Assembly (NCBI RefSeq): GCF_009758205.1
Contig: NZ_WRXN01000001.1
Span: 558,001-622,000, forward strand
Source: Chitinophaga tropicalis
Lineage (GTDB): Bacteria; Bacteroidota; Bacteroidia; Chitinophagales; Chitinophagaceae
Direction of reading: 5' to 3'
Length of the DNA: 64,000 nt
This document shows, piece after piece, positions 24,600-34,300 of the stretch (position 1 is the stretch's first letter; each line of letters begins with the position of its first letter). The translations under genes were made by a program, and so were the position numbers. Under the pieces are notes generated by a model. The model was not told the DNA's origin. It did no database searches and was given only the letters and a program-made list of their open reading frames with translations.

Positions 24600-26153
24600 A
24601 TGATCAGATTCATTTCAGGAGTTGCGCTGTTACTAACGGGCATCATCTTCAGCCAGCAGGTAAAAGCACAGCTTCCCCCAAAAAGGGAATTCCGTGCGGT
24701 CTGGATAGCCACTGTGGAAAACATCGACTGGCCCTCACGCAGAGGCTTGCCCGTTCAACAGCAGCAACAGGAGTTTATCAATATTCTCGACAATCAGCAA
24801 CGCAACGGGCTCAACGCCGTGATCGTACAGGTCAGGCCCGCCGCAGATGCTTTCTATAATTCTCCTTACGAGCCCTGGTCAGAATACCTGACCGGTACTC
24901 AGGGACAAGTGCCTCAACCATATTATGACCCACTGACGTTCATGATAGAAGAAGCGCATAAACGCGGCATGGAACTGCATGCCTGGTTCAACCCCTATCG
25001 CGCCGTTTTCAACGCCAGCCGTAATAATGTCGCGCCTACTCACATCTCCCGGTTGTATCCTCAATGGTTCCTCACATTCGATAATAAAAAATACTTTGAC
25101 CCCGGATTGCCGGAAGTCCGCGAATACGTAACCCGCGTCATCCGCGATGTTGTTCGTCGTTACGATATAGATGCCGTTCACTTTGACGACTACTTCTATC
25201 CTTACCCCGTACCCGGCAAAGAGTTCCCCGACGGCAACTCCTACCGCCGCTATGGCAACGGCATGTCGCGCGATGACTGGCGCCGCTGGAATGTAGACAC
25301 CATCATCCAGATGGTAGGCAAAGCTATCAAGGAAGAAAAACCCTGGGTAAAATTCGGGGTCAGTCCTTTCGGCATCTGGCGACACAAAGAAAAAGATCCG
25401 GAAGGCTCCTATACCCGCGGCGGAGCACTCACCAACTACGACGATCTCTATGCAGATGTATTGAAATGGTTGAAAAAAGGCTGGATAGATTATGTTGCTC
25501 CACAGCTCTACTGGGAGAGAGGCCACCGCGCGGCCGACTATGAACTGCTGCTCAACTGGTGGGCCCAGCACGGCTACGGCCGTCATGTCTATATCGGGCA
25601 CGGAGTATACCGTATCCGCAGCAATGCCGCCTGGAGCAATCCGGCAGAGCTGCCCATCCAGATCACGGAAGCCCGCACGCTCAATACCATACAGGGCGAT
25701 GTTTATTACAGCGCCAAATCCTTTAACGGCAATCCCCTGGGTATAGAAGACAGCCTGCGTAATCACTTCTACCGGTATCCTGCGCTCATCCCGCTGATGC
25801 CCTGGATCAGGTCCGACGCTCCGTTCCCTCCGTATTTTATAGATGCCTTTGAACGTGCTGATGGCCTGCATCTTTACTGGGCTGACGATGATACCTCTCA
25901 CCGCACCACCCGCTATGTACTGTACCGGTTTAAAGCAGGAGAGGCCATCAACCTGACAGACCCTACCAGGATACTGACCACCCTGCCACAAATGCCCGAC
26001 CCGCAGTTTATTGACAGGACCTATATAAAAGGTGTTCTTTATACATATGTCGTCACTGCCCTGAACCGCTTACAGGTAGAAAGCCGGGCCAGCGATCCTC
26101 TTTATATGAGAGTATTACAAAATAAACCGGTGTTCATCTTTGACCCGGAATAA
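24600..26153 (+). CDS. GHL10-type glycoside hydrolase-like protein
   Basis: 517 residues. The signal peptide ends at QVKAQ (about residue 23). The catalytic-like domain begins PPKREFRAVWIATVENIDWPSRRGLP, the standard start of the GHL10/DUF187 TIM-barrel family, with GLNAVIVQVRPAADAFYNSPYEPWSEYLTG, HAWFNPYRAVF, DIDAVHFDDYFYPYPVPG (candidate acidic residues) and PWVKFGVSPFGIWR. The last 100 residues look like a fibronectin III-like module (TSHRTTRYVLYRFKAGE). Related proteins are secreted and are linked to glycan or peptidoglycan cleavage, mostly unproven. The gene lies between two members of the repeat/terminator family. Confidence 0.87.
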   Translation: MIRFISGVALLLTGIIFSQQVKAQLPPKREFRAVWIATVENIDWPSRRGLPVQQQQQEFINILDNQQRNGLNAVIVQVRPAADAFYNSPYEPWSEYLTGTQGQVPQPYYDPLTFMIEEAHKRGMELHAWFNPYRAVFNASRNNVAPTHISRLYPQWFLTFDNKKYFDPGLPEVREYVTRVIRDVVRRYDIDAVHFDDYFYPYPVPGKEFPDGNSYRRYGNGMSRDDWRRWNVDTIIQMVGKAIKEEKPWVKFGVSPFGIWRHKEKDPEGSYTRGGALTNYDDLYADVLKWLKKGWIDYVAPQLYWERGHRAADYELLLNWWAQHGYGRHVYIGHGVYRIRSNAAWSNPAELPIQITEARTLNTIQGDVYYSAKSFNGNPLGIEDSLRNHFYRYPALIPLMPWIRSDAPFPPYFIDAFERADGLHLYWADDDTSHRTTRYVLYRFKAGEAINLTDPTRILTTLPQMPDPQFIDRTYIKGVLYTYVVTALNRLQVESRASDPLYMRVLQNKPVFIFDPE

Positions 26154-26176
26154 CCTCAGGGAGGGCTTACTTCCTT

Positions 26177-26243
26177 GGCCGGCCGCAGGCCTCCTCCTCA
26201 AAAAAAATGTGGTCCGCCAAGGCGGACCACATTTTTTTTGAGG
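26177..26243. terminator. Repeat copy E plus bidirectional terminator
   Basis: TTGGCCGGCCGCAGGCC (26175-26191) precedes a 23-base inverted repeat, arms 26196-26218 and 26221-26243 (core ATGTGGTCCGCC), with A8/T8 paired at the base. It separates the convergent GHL10 and glycerophosphodiesterase genes. Confidence 0.8.
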
Positions 26244-26259
26244 AATTCTCTCTCTTATT

Positions 26260-27156
26260 CTACAACCCCGCTTCCGGGAACCGATTCGGATAATCAGTAA
26301 TAATCCCATCCACACCCAATCCTTTCAGCTTCTTCATCTCCGCCGCCTCCTGCACCGTCCACGGTACTATCTGTATCTTCTTCGAATGACAGAGCTCCAC
26401 TACCTCCTTCGTTACCAGTGAATAATGCGGATTATAGAACTGCGGTTTAAATCCCAGCCCCTCCAGCTGCTGCGCAGCCGGTGCTTTATCCCCTGTTAAA
26501 AATCCCAGCGTCATTTTCGGATACCTGCGGTGCAATACCTGCAGCGGACGGGCATCGAACGATTGTATAATAAGCCTTTTCCCCAACGGCTTCAATTGCT
26601 TTACCGCCATCAGCTTATCTATATATTCTTCCGGTACCGGCTGCTCCATCCCATCTGTCTTTTCAGACGATTTTATTTCCAGCAGATAATACACCGGCGG
26701 CAGACCATGCAGCTTCGTATATGCCTCCACAGAATCTATCAGTTCCGAAAGGAGAGGAGCATAGCTTTTTATCCTTTGCTGCTCCGGGTATTCAGGATAC
26801 GCCTTTTCTCCTATCACAAACGGCCTGATACTGCTGTAATCCATTTTATAAAAGGTATAATCCTTCCTGGTCTCTTTCGGGATCTCACTGCCATCTGGCT
26901 TAGTAGTATAATCCGGGTTGAAAGAGGCATCATGATATACTACCACCTTCCCGTCTTTTGTGATATGCACATCAAACTCTATTGTATTAGAGCCGGTCTC
27001 TATTCCTTTTATCATTGCCGGAATAGTATTTTCCGGCATCAGACCACGGGTGCCTCTGTGCCCTACTTTGTAGAAAGACGGCCTGTCCTGTGCCATAGCG
27101 GTAGTTGAAATTGTAAAAGCAGTTGCTGCCAGCATTGCGCGTTGCATTGTTTTCAT
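26260..27156 (-). CDS. Secreted glycerophosphodiester phosphodiesterase
   Basis: 298 residues. The signal peptide ends at TTAMAQ (about residue 23). The GDPD barrel starts with GHRGTRGLMPENTIPAM (catalytic His and the E-N of the HRG..PENT motif) and continues with NTIEFDVHITKDGKVVVYHDASFNP (Glu/Asp metal ligands and second His), YLLEIKSSE and IQIVPWTVQEAAEMKKLKGLGVDGIITDYPNR. It cuts glycerophosphodiesters to glycerol 3-phosphate plus alcohol in the periplasm. It is the third gene after glpK and glpF on the same strand, 75 bases behind glpF, so the three probably form a glycerol/glycerophosphodiester operon. Confidence 0.92.
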   Translation of the reverse strand: MKTMQRAMLAATAFTISTTAMAQDRPSFYKVGHRGTRGLMPENTIPAMIKGIETGSNTIEFDVHITKDGKVVVYHDASFNPDYTTKPDGSEIPKETRKDYTFYKMDYSSIRPFVIGEKAYPEYPEQQRIKSYAPLLSELIDSVEAYTKLHGLPPVYYLLEIKSSEKTDGMEQPVPEEYIDKLMAVKQLKPLGKRLIIQSFDARPLQVLHRRYPKMTLGFLTGDKAPAAQQLEGLGFKPQFYNPHYSLVTKEVVELCHSKKIQIVPWTVQEAAEMKKLKGLGVDGIITDYPNRFPEAGL

Positions 27157-27231
27157 CCGTTTAACATTTTCCTGCTGTTAAAATAATGATCTCATTTTTT
27201 CTACTCCATTAAGTTTATGTTTCGATATGAC

Positions 27232-27960
27232 TTATTTTATTACGATCGATAACCATGCTGCAATAGCTGCCCCTGCCAGCGGCCCCGCTACAGGTATCCA
27301 GGCATAATCCCATCCGCTTCCTCCCTTTCCTTTTACCGGCAACAGTGCGTGCATGATCCTTGGCCCCAGGTCCCTCGCAGGATTAATGGCATAGCCGGTA
27401 GTACCTCCAAGGCTCAACCCAATAGCCCAGACCAGGAAGGCAACAGGAATGGCTCCGAGAGAGCCCAGTCCCACAGGAGTCTTATCCACTCCAAACGCCG
27501 CGTCAGTAAAATGAAAAATAGTGAACAGCAGCACAAAAGTACCCACCACTTCACAGACAAAGTTCCGGCCATTATTCCTGATAGCCGGTGCTGTGCAGAA
27601 AGCGGCCTGGATAACGCCAGGCTCATTATCCGCATCAAAATGATCTTTATACTGGTACCAGACCAGGAAAGACCCCAGCATAGCGCCCAGCATCTGGGCA
27701 AGTACATATAAAGGGGCCTGCGTCCAGTCAAACTTACCGGCAATAGCAAGAGACAGTGTTACCGCCGGGTTCAGATGCGCCCCGCTATATGGGCCCGTCA
27801 CTATTACTCCTACAAATACGGCCAGCGCCCAGCCTGTGGTAATCACTATCCATCCGCCTCCTTTCCCTTTGGTTTTATTCAGTATAACATTGGCCACTAC
27901 GCTGTTCCCTAAAAGAATAAGCAGCGTGGTGCCTGCCAGTTCTGCTATAAAAGGCGACAT
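27232..27960 (-). CDS. glpF: Glycerol uptake facilitator (aquaglyceroporin)
   Basis: 242 residues, six membrane helices and two half-helices. Both NPA motifs are present: GAHLNPAVTLSLA and GYAINPARDLGPRIM. The Asp after the second NPAR is the mark of glycerol-conducting members. The first helix reads FIAELAGTTLLILLGNSVVAN. It conducts glycerol across the inner membrane. Only 4 bases separate its ATG from the glpK stop, so the two are co-transcribed and probably translationally coupled. Confidence 0.95.
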   Translation of the reverse strand: MSPFIAELAGTTLLILLGNSVVANVILNKTKGKGGGWIVITTGWALAVFVGVIVTGPYSGAHLNPAVTLSLAIAGKFDWTQAPLYVLAQMLGAMLGSFLVWYQYKDHFDADNEPGVIQAAFCTAPAIRNNGRNFVCEVVGTFVLLFTIFHFTDAAFGVDKTPVGLGSLGAIPVAFLVWAIGLSLGGTTGYAINPARDLGPRIMHALLPVKGKGGSGWDYAWIPVAGPLAGAAIAAWLSIVIK

Positions 27961-27964
27961 ATTC

Positions 27965-29497
27965 TTATTCGTTGATTGTTACTGTTTCCTGTGCTGTCAG
28001 CTTTGCCCAGGCTTTTACTGCTTTCACCGCATTTCCCCAGCCTTTTATCCAGCGGGCAATCTCTTCCCGGTTGCCTCCTGGTGTGAACGAATGGTCCACT
28101 TCCCATTGAGTAGCTATCTCTTCCTTGCTTTTCCAGAAACCAGTAGCCAGCCCCGCAAGGTATGCGGCCCCCATGGCTGTTGTTTCCGTCACTTTAGGCC
28201 GTATCACTTTTGTATGCAGGATATCTGCCTGGAACTGCATCAGCAGGTTATTGTTGGTCGCGCCTCCATCCACACGTAATTCTTTGATACTGATGCCGGC
28301 ATCTGCTTCCATAGCTTTCAGCACTTCCATCGTCTGGTAAGCAATACTCTCCAGGGCAGCCCTGGCAATATGTGCTGCCGTGGTGCCTCTCGTCATTCCA
28401 ACCAGTGTGCCCCTGGCATGCTGCTCCCAGTGGGGCGCTCCCAGTCCTGCAAAAGCAGGAACAAGATACACGCCGTCATTATGGGCTACTTTGGTGGCCA
28501 GGGCCTCCACTTCAGAAGATGACCGTATAATACCCAGCCCATCCCGCAGCCACTGTACAACAGCGCCGGCAATGAAGATGCTTCCCTCCAGGGCGTATTC
28601 CACTTTCCCGTTTATCTTCCATGCAATGGTGGTGACCAGGTTATTTTCAGACAGTATCGGTTGCTCCCCTATATTCATCAGCATAAAACACCCCGTGCCA
28701 TAGGTGTTCTTCACCATACCGGCAGATGTACACATCTGCCCGAACAGGGCGGCATGCTGGTCTCCGGCAATGCCGGCAATAGGGATCGTGACAGAAAAGA
28801 TACTGGGGGCTGTTTCAGATATTATTTCGCTGGACTGCCGCACCTCCGGCAACATACTTTCGGGGATGCCAAACAGGTCCAGCAGTTCCTTATCCCATTC
28901 CAGCGTATGTATATTAAATAACATGGTACGGGAAGCATTGGTAACGTCTGTGGCATGCACTTTCCCTTCTGTCAGGTTCCAGACCAGCCAGGCGTCCACA
29001 GTACCGAAGGCCAGCAACCCTTTGGCCGCCTTTTCTCTAGCTCCGGCCACATTGTCCAGTATCCATTTCACTTTGGTGGCAGAGAAGTAGGCGTCTATCA
29101 CCAGCCCTGTCTTTCCCCTGATCAGCGGCTCATGGCCCGCCGCTTTCAGCTCATCACAAAAGGACGCCGTACGGCGGTCCTGCCACACAATAGCATTATA
29201 AACCGGCTTCCCCGTATGACGGTCCCAGACAATTGTTGTCTCCCGCTGATTCGTGATGCCTATTGCGGCAATATCAGTGCCCTTTGCACCGGCTTTAGCC
29301 ACTGCCTCTGCAGCTACTCCCAGTTGACTGGACCATATCTCCGAAGCATCATGCTCCACCTGGCCAGGGGAGGGGAAGAGCTGTTTGAATTCTTTCTGCG
29401 CAACTGATACAATGCCTCCCGCCTTGTTGAACAGGATAGCTCTTGAACTGGTTGTTCCCTGGTCCAGCGCCAGCACATAACGGGGTGTTTCTTTCAT
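27965..29497 (-). CDS. glpK: Glycerol kinase
   Basis: 510 residues, family length. FGGY kinase signatures: [18 protein letters not shown] (phosphate loop), [65 protein letters not shown] and [23 protein letters not shown]. It phosphorylates glycerol to glycerol 3-phosphate in the cytosol. First gene of the glpK-glpF-GDPD operon. A DeoR regulator starts divergently 437 bases away. A possible -7 box TAAATTTG (minus strand, 29657-29664) would give a 150-base leader containing the 29573-29610 hairpin. Confidence 0.97.
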   Translation of the reverse strand: MKETPRYVLALDQGTTSSRAILFNKAGGIVSVAQKEFKQLFPSPGQVEHDASEIWSSQLGVAAEAVAKAGAKGTDIAAIGITNQRETTIVWDRHTGKPVYNAIVWQDRRTASFCDELKAAGHEPLIRGKTGLVIDAYFSATKVKWILDNVAGAREKAAKGLLAFGTVDAWLVWNLTEGKVHATDVTNASRTMLFNIHTLEWDKELLDLFGIPESMLPEVRQSSEIISETAPSIFSVTIPIAGIAGDQHAALFGQMCTSAGMVKNTYGTGCFMLMNIGEQPILSENNLVTTIAWKINGKVEYALEGSIFIAGAVVQWLRDGLGIIRSSSEVEALATKVAHNDGVYLVPAFAGLGAPHWEQHARGTLVGMTRGTTAAHIARAALESIAYQTMEVLKAMEADAGISIKELRVDGGATNNNLLMQFQADILHTKVIRPKVTETTAMGAAYLAGLATGFWKSKEEIATQWEVDHSFTPGGNREEIARWIKGWGNAVKAVKAWAKLTAQETVTINE

Positions 29498-29546
29498 AGT
29501 ATAACGTGAATTTTATAGTAATACACCAACTTGATTTTTACCCTTT

Positions 29547-29610
29547 AGCCGGCGGCAGGCCATCAAAACCCCTCAGAAAATGACTTTCGCCTTCGAAAGT
29601 CATTTTCTGA
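29547..29610. repeat. Repeat copy F plus perfect hairpin in the glpK-deoR gap
   Basis: TTTAGCCGGCGGCAGGCC (29544-29561) is followed by a 17-bp perfect stem, arms 29573-29589 and 29594-29610 (core GAAAATGACTTTCG), loop CCTT. Unlike the other copies it lies between divergent genes, in the likely leader of glpK. No T-tract follows the stem on the minus strand (GGGG comes first), so attenuation is possible but not shown. Confidence 0.6.
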
Positions 29611-29883
29611 ACAATTTTTACACTATACATCACAAAAAATTAACCCTGGTGTATACCAAATTTATAGTTCAGAATTTATTTTTCTTTTAAATGGTTTCAG
29701 TTTATTTCATCTTGACGGGTTACTTTATCTTTCTGCTACATGGCCTCCAGCTATCCTAAAATAGATATTTTGTTAGTTATTTTTCAGTAAGTTAACAGTT
29801 AATTGAGCATTTATACGTGATTTTTTCCTTCCTTAAATAAATATTTTTTTTGTCGCAATGTGTCAAATTCAACAACATGAAAG

Positions 29884-29891
29884 TACTTTTG
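29884..29891 (+). promoter_or_regulatory. Promoter -7 box TACTTTTG of the DeoR regulator
   Basis: TACTTTTG matches TAnnTTTG 43 bases before the ATG at 29935. A TTTG lies at 29849-29852, farther than the usual 19-21 bases, so the -33 element is unclear. The remaining 29611-29883 gap is AT-rich and shows nothing else. Confidence 0.4.
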
Positions 29892-29934
29892 TAACCAATT
29901 GGAAGATGGAAAAAGCATTTAATATTACGTAAGT

Positions 29935-30705
29935 ATGTCAATGATAAATATTGCCGAGCGGCACAAATACATTTTGGACCGCCTGGCTGAGAAAGGGTAT
30001 GTAAATGTAGTTGACCTCTGTAAAGAGCTGGATGTTTCCGGTGTTACCATTAGGAAAGACCTCAAACTGCTTGAAGATAAGTCCCTCCTGTTCCGTTCTC
30101 ACGGAGGGGCCACTGTCAACAATCCTTACATTAATGATAAACCGGTAAATGAGAAAGAAAAACTCCGCCGGGAAGAAAAGAACAATATCGCCATTGCCGC
30201 CGCAGGATTGATAGCGCCTAACGACGCCATTATTATCTCTTCCGGCACTACCGCTCTGGCCCTGTCAAGGAATATCCATCCCAAAGGGCACCTCACTGTC
30301 ATCACCCCGGCCCTGAACGTGGCGCAGGAACTGCTCCGCCATCCGGAAATTGAGGTATTGCAGCTGGGAGGTATCGTACGCAACAGTTCCTCTTCAGTTA
30401 CAGGCACTTATGCACAAAGGATCCTGGAAGACTTCTCCTGCAGCAAGCTTTTCCTCGGTCTGGACGGAATAGATATTGAGTTCGGGCTCACCACCACCAA
30501 CATCCTGGAAGCCCAGTTAAACCAGCAAATGGTGGCGGCTGCGCAGAAAACCATTGTGCTGGCAGACTCTTCCAAGTTTGGCCGCCGCGGTTTCGGGAAG
30601 ATCTGTGACCTGGAAGATGTGGATGAGATCATTACTGATAGCGGAATTTCCGCACACATTGTAAAAGCCCTGGAAGAACTGGGCATCAATGTGACCATCG
30701 TCTGA
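29935..30705 (+). CDS. DeoR family transcriptional regulator, GlpR-like
   Basis: 256 residues. N-terminal DeoR helix-turn-helix: ERHKYILDRLAEKGYVNVVDLCKELDVSGVTIRKDLKLLEDKSLLFRSHGGA, the standard DeoR signature. The C-terminal sugar-phosphate sensor (DeoRC) has NNIAIAAAGLIAPNDAIIISSGTTALALSRNI, LLRHPEIEVLQLGGIVR and DSSKFGRRGFGKICDLEDVDEIITDSG. It lies divergently from glpK-glpF-GDPD, so it most likely represses the glycerol operon in response to glycerol 3-phosphate, but the effector is inferred from position only. A second Met follows three codons in. Confidence 0.88.
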   Translation: MSMINIAERHKYILDRLAEKGYVNVVDLCKELDVSGVTIRKDLKLLEDKSLLFRSHGGATVNNPYINDKPVNEKEKLRREEKNNIAIAAAGLIAPNDAIIISSGTTALALSRNIHPKGHLTVITPALNVAQELLRHPEIEVLQLGGIVRNSSSSVTGTYAQRILEDFSCSKLFLGLDGIDIEFGLTTTNILEAQLNQQMVAAAQKTIVLADSSKFGRRGFGKICDLEDVDEIITDSGISAHIVKALEELGINVTIV

Positions 30706-31365
30706 GAGTTTGTTTCTATATTATACACTGAGATAAAGCCCTGGTAATTTTTACCGGGGCTTCCTCTTTCAGATATAGATACTGTATAGATACTCCCACT
30801 CAAAGCCTACTATAAAGTATGGATAGTGTATGAACTGCGGTAGCTAAACTGCACCACATAGCCTCCCTCGAAACAGATAGAAGTCCACCTTTAATCCATG
30901 TCTTAAACACGTCACAGGCATGCTGGGCTCGTCTTCCCTGTACTGTTCCCATATCATCTCCCCCCTTTTTATCATATCGTCTCCACATCACCGCTGTATC
31001 ACACAACCCTCTAACATACCGCTTCCTCCTTTATAGCATATTTCCGGCTCCCTGAATACTCCCCATATACTCCCTTCTTGCTTTATTTTTACATCCCACA
31101 GAAACCCAACATATTACTTTTTTATTCCACCTAACTTCCGCCTTTCAGCGCCTTATTACCCCTTTTTTATACTCCCTTATTATTTAATTCTAACGAATCC
31201 CTATACTTTTTTAATCTTTTCTAATTTTTTTGTGTTATACGAATGTTTTCCTAAAAAATACCGGCTTCCTTTAGTATCTTTATACCGTTCCCGAAACAAT
31301 TACGGTACCTCCACCGCCAATGTAAGCGGGGAAAGGTGTGCCAAGGTCAATAAATCTAAAACTGA
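30706..31365 (+). promoter_or_regulatory. Gene-free deoR-gltB gap with terminator, C/T-rich tract and gltB leader
   Basis: A 12-bp hairpin (30736-30762, AAGCCC..GGGCTT with one G-U pair) ends deoR. From about 30880 to 31260 the plus strand is rich in C and T and has no credible gene. TATCTTTA at 31275-31282 is a one-mismatch -7 box for gltB, giving a leader of about 75 bases. In it GGTAC/GTGCC and ACC/GGT can pair around CCGCCAATGTAAGCGG (31302-31340). Confidence 0.45.
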
Positions 31366-34300
31366 ATGCAAGAAGTGAAGCAATTGCAAGGACTGTATCA
31401 CCCGGATTTTGAGCATGATGCATGCGGAACAGGTTTTACTGTCCACATCAAGGGGCGTAAATCCCATCAGATCATCCGGGATGCACTCACCATGTTGGAA
31501 AACATGGAACACCGTGGTGCATGTGGCTGTGAACAAAACACTGGTGATGGAGCGGGTATCCTGATTCAGTTGCCACACGAGTTTCTTTATGACGAATGCC
31601 TGAAGATAGGCGTTAGCCTCCCTGAATTTGGAAAATACGGGGTAGGCATGGTGTTTTTTCCGAAAGAACCTCGCTGGCGCGAAGAGTGCCGCGAGATTTT
31701 AAGCCGGGCGGCCGAAAAGCTGGGACTGGACATTCTGGGTTACCGTAAAGTACCTGTACGTCCGGACGGTATCGGAGAAAGCGCACTTTCAGTAGAACCG
31801 GAAATTGAACAGGTATTCTTTGCCTGTCCATACCATATTACAGACAACGACGCTTTCGAACGTAAGCTCTTTGTACTGCGCAATTATGTTTCTAAAACAG
31901 TACGCAACACCGTACCGAAAGAGAAAGCACATTTCTATTTTGCCTCTCTTTCCAGCAAAACCATCGTATATAAAGGTCAGTTAACTACTTACCAGGTACG
32001 TCATTATTATGCAGATCTCAGCGATGAGAAAATGGTATCCGCTTTCGCGCTGATCCACTCCCGCTTCGCTACCAATACCTTCCCCAGCTGGCGCCTGGCT
32101 CACCCTTACCGCTACATTGCGCACAACGGTGAGATCAACACCCTGAAAGGTAACCTGAACTGGCTCCGCGCCGGAGAAAATGACTTCGTTTCCAAATACT
32201 TCACCGAAGAAGAAATGGAAATGATCCTTCCAATTGTGGAAGAAGGTCAGTCTGACTCCGCCAGCCTGGACAACGTGGTAGAACTGCTCGCACTCACCGG
32301 CCGCTCTCTTCCCCATGTAATGATGATGCTCATCCCCGAAGCCTGGGATGGCAACGAAGATATGGACCCCGTGAAGAAAGCCTTCTACGAATACCATGCT
32401 TCCCTCATGGAACCATGGGACGGCCCGGCATGTATCTCCTTCACAGACGGTAAGATCATCGGTGGTACGCTCGACCGTAACGGTCTGCGCCCCGCCCGCT
32501 TCGTTGTTACTAAAGACGACCGCGTGATCATGGCCTCCGAAGCAGGTGTCCTGCCCGTAGATCCAAAGAACATAAAAGAAAAAGGCCGCCTGCAGCCCGG
32601 TAAAATGTTCATCATCGACATGGAACAGGGCCGCATCATCGGAGACGAAGAGCTGAAACAAACCATCTGCTCCCAGCAACCCTACGGTGAATGGCTGAAC
32701 AAATACAAAATTCGCCTCGAAGAACTGCCTGAACCTCGTGTTACTTTCAGTCACCTGGAACATGACCAGATCTTTAAATATCAACGCGCCTTCGGTTATA
32801 CCACCGAAGACCTCAACACCATCATCGCCCCAATGGCGCTGGATGGTAAAGAGCCAATAGGCTCCATGGGTACAGACGTTCCCCTGGCCGTACTGAGCGA
32901 TCAGCCACAGCACCTGAGCAGCTACTTCAAACAGCTGTTCGCCCAGGTAACCAACCCGCCCATCGATCCTATCCGCGAAAGACTGGTAATGTCCCTCGCT
33001 ACCTTCGTAGGTAACAACGGCAACCTCCTGGATGAAGATCCGCTGCACTGCCACGGCCTGGCACTGCGTCATCCCATCCTGAACAACTACGAACTGGAAA
33101 AGATCCGCAGTATAGACACCGGCCTGTTCCAGGCTAAAACTCTCCACACCTACTTCAGGGCTGACGGCAAACCCGGCTCTCTTGAAAAAGGTCTGGCTCG
33201 TCTCTGCCGCTACGCAGTAGATGCCGTAGAAGACGGTTTTGAAGTGATCATCCTGTCAGACAGGGCGCTCGACTCAGAACACGCAGCTATCCCGTCCCTG
33301 CTGGCAGCATCTGCCGTACACCACCACCTGATCCGCAAAGGTTACCGCGGCCAGGTAGGCCTGATCGTAGAAGCAGGAGACGTATGGGAAGTACACCACT
33401 TCGCATGCCTGCTGGGCTTCGGCGCTACAGCAATCAATCCATACCTGGCACTCAGCACCATCCGCGATATGAAGCTGACAGGTAAACTGGAAACAGACCT
33501 GGACGTAGACAAACTGAAAAAGAACTACATCAAGGCTATATGCGAAGGTCTGCTGAAAGTATTCTCTAAAATGGGTATCTCCACCCTGCAATCTTACCAG
33601 GGTGCACAGATATTCGAAATACTGGGTATCAACCGCCAGGTGGTAGATAAATACTTCACCGGCGCAGTATCCCGCCTGCAGGGTATGGGCCTCGATGAAC
33701 TGGCCCGCGAAGCCCTCGCAAAACACTGGATGGGTTACGGACGTAAAGAAACACCGGTACAACGCCTTACAACAGGCGGTATCTACCAGTGGAAACGGAA
33801 AGGTGAATTCCACCTCTTCAACCCTACCACCATCCACCTGCTGCAGTATGCTACCCGCATGGGCGACTACGGCACCTTCAAAAAATACTCTAAAGCGGTG
33901 AACGACCAGAGCGAAAAAGCAGCCACCCTGCGCAGCCTCTTCGCCTTCAAACGTACCCGTCCTTCCGTTCCGCTGGAAGAAGTGGAAGCAGCAGAAAGCA
34001 TCCTGAAACGCTTTGCTACAGGTGCCATGAGCTTTGGCTCCATTTCTCACGAAGCACACTCCACACTGGCAGTTGCTATGAACCGTATCGGCGCAAGAAG
34101 CAATACCGGCGAGGGTGGGGAAGACGAGATCCGCTACGAGAAACTCCCTAACGGAGACAGCATGCGCTCCTCTATCAAACAGGTAGCCAGCGCCCGTTTC
34201 GGTGTAACCAGCAATTATCTGACTAATGCAGACGAGCTGCAGATCAAGATGGCACAGGGCGCTAAACCCGGTGAAGGTGGTCAGCTGCCGGGACATAAAG

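Noticed and set aside
24879..25991. 370-codon open frame on the minus strand
   Set aside because: Antisense to the GHL10 hydrolase gene, with no recognisable domain.
30800..31006. 68-codon minus-strand frame upstream of gltB
   Set aside because: No family features; lies in the biased C/T-rich tract and opposite to both neighbours.
31303..31345. Cobalamin riboswitch
   Set aside because: Only a fragment resembling the 3' core is present; the 5' half with GGTGAAA..CC is missing and gltB is not a B12-related gene.
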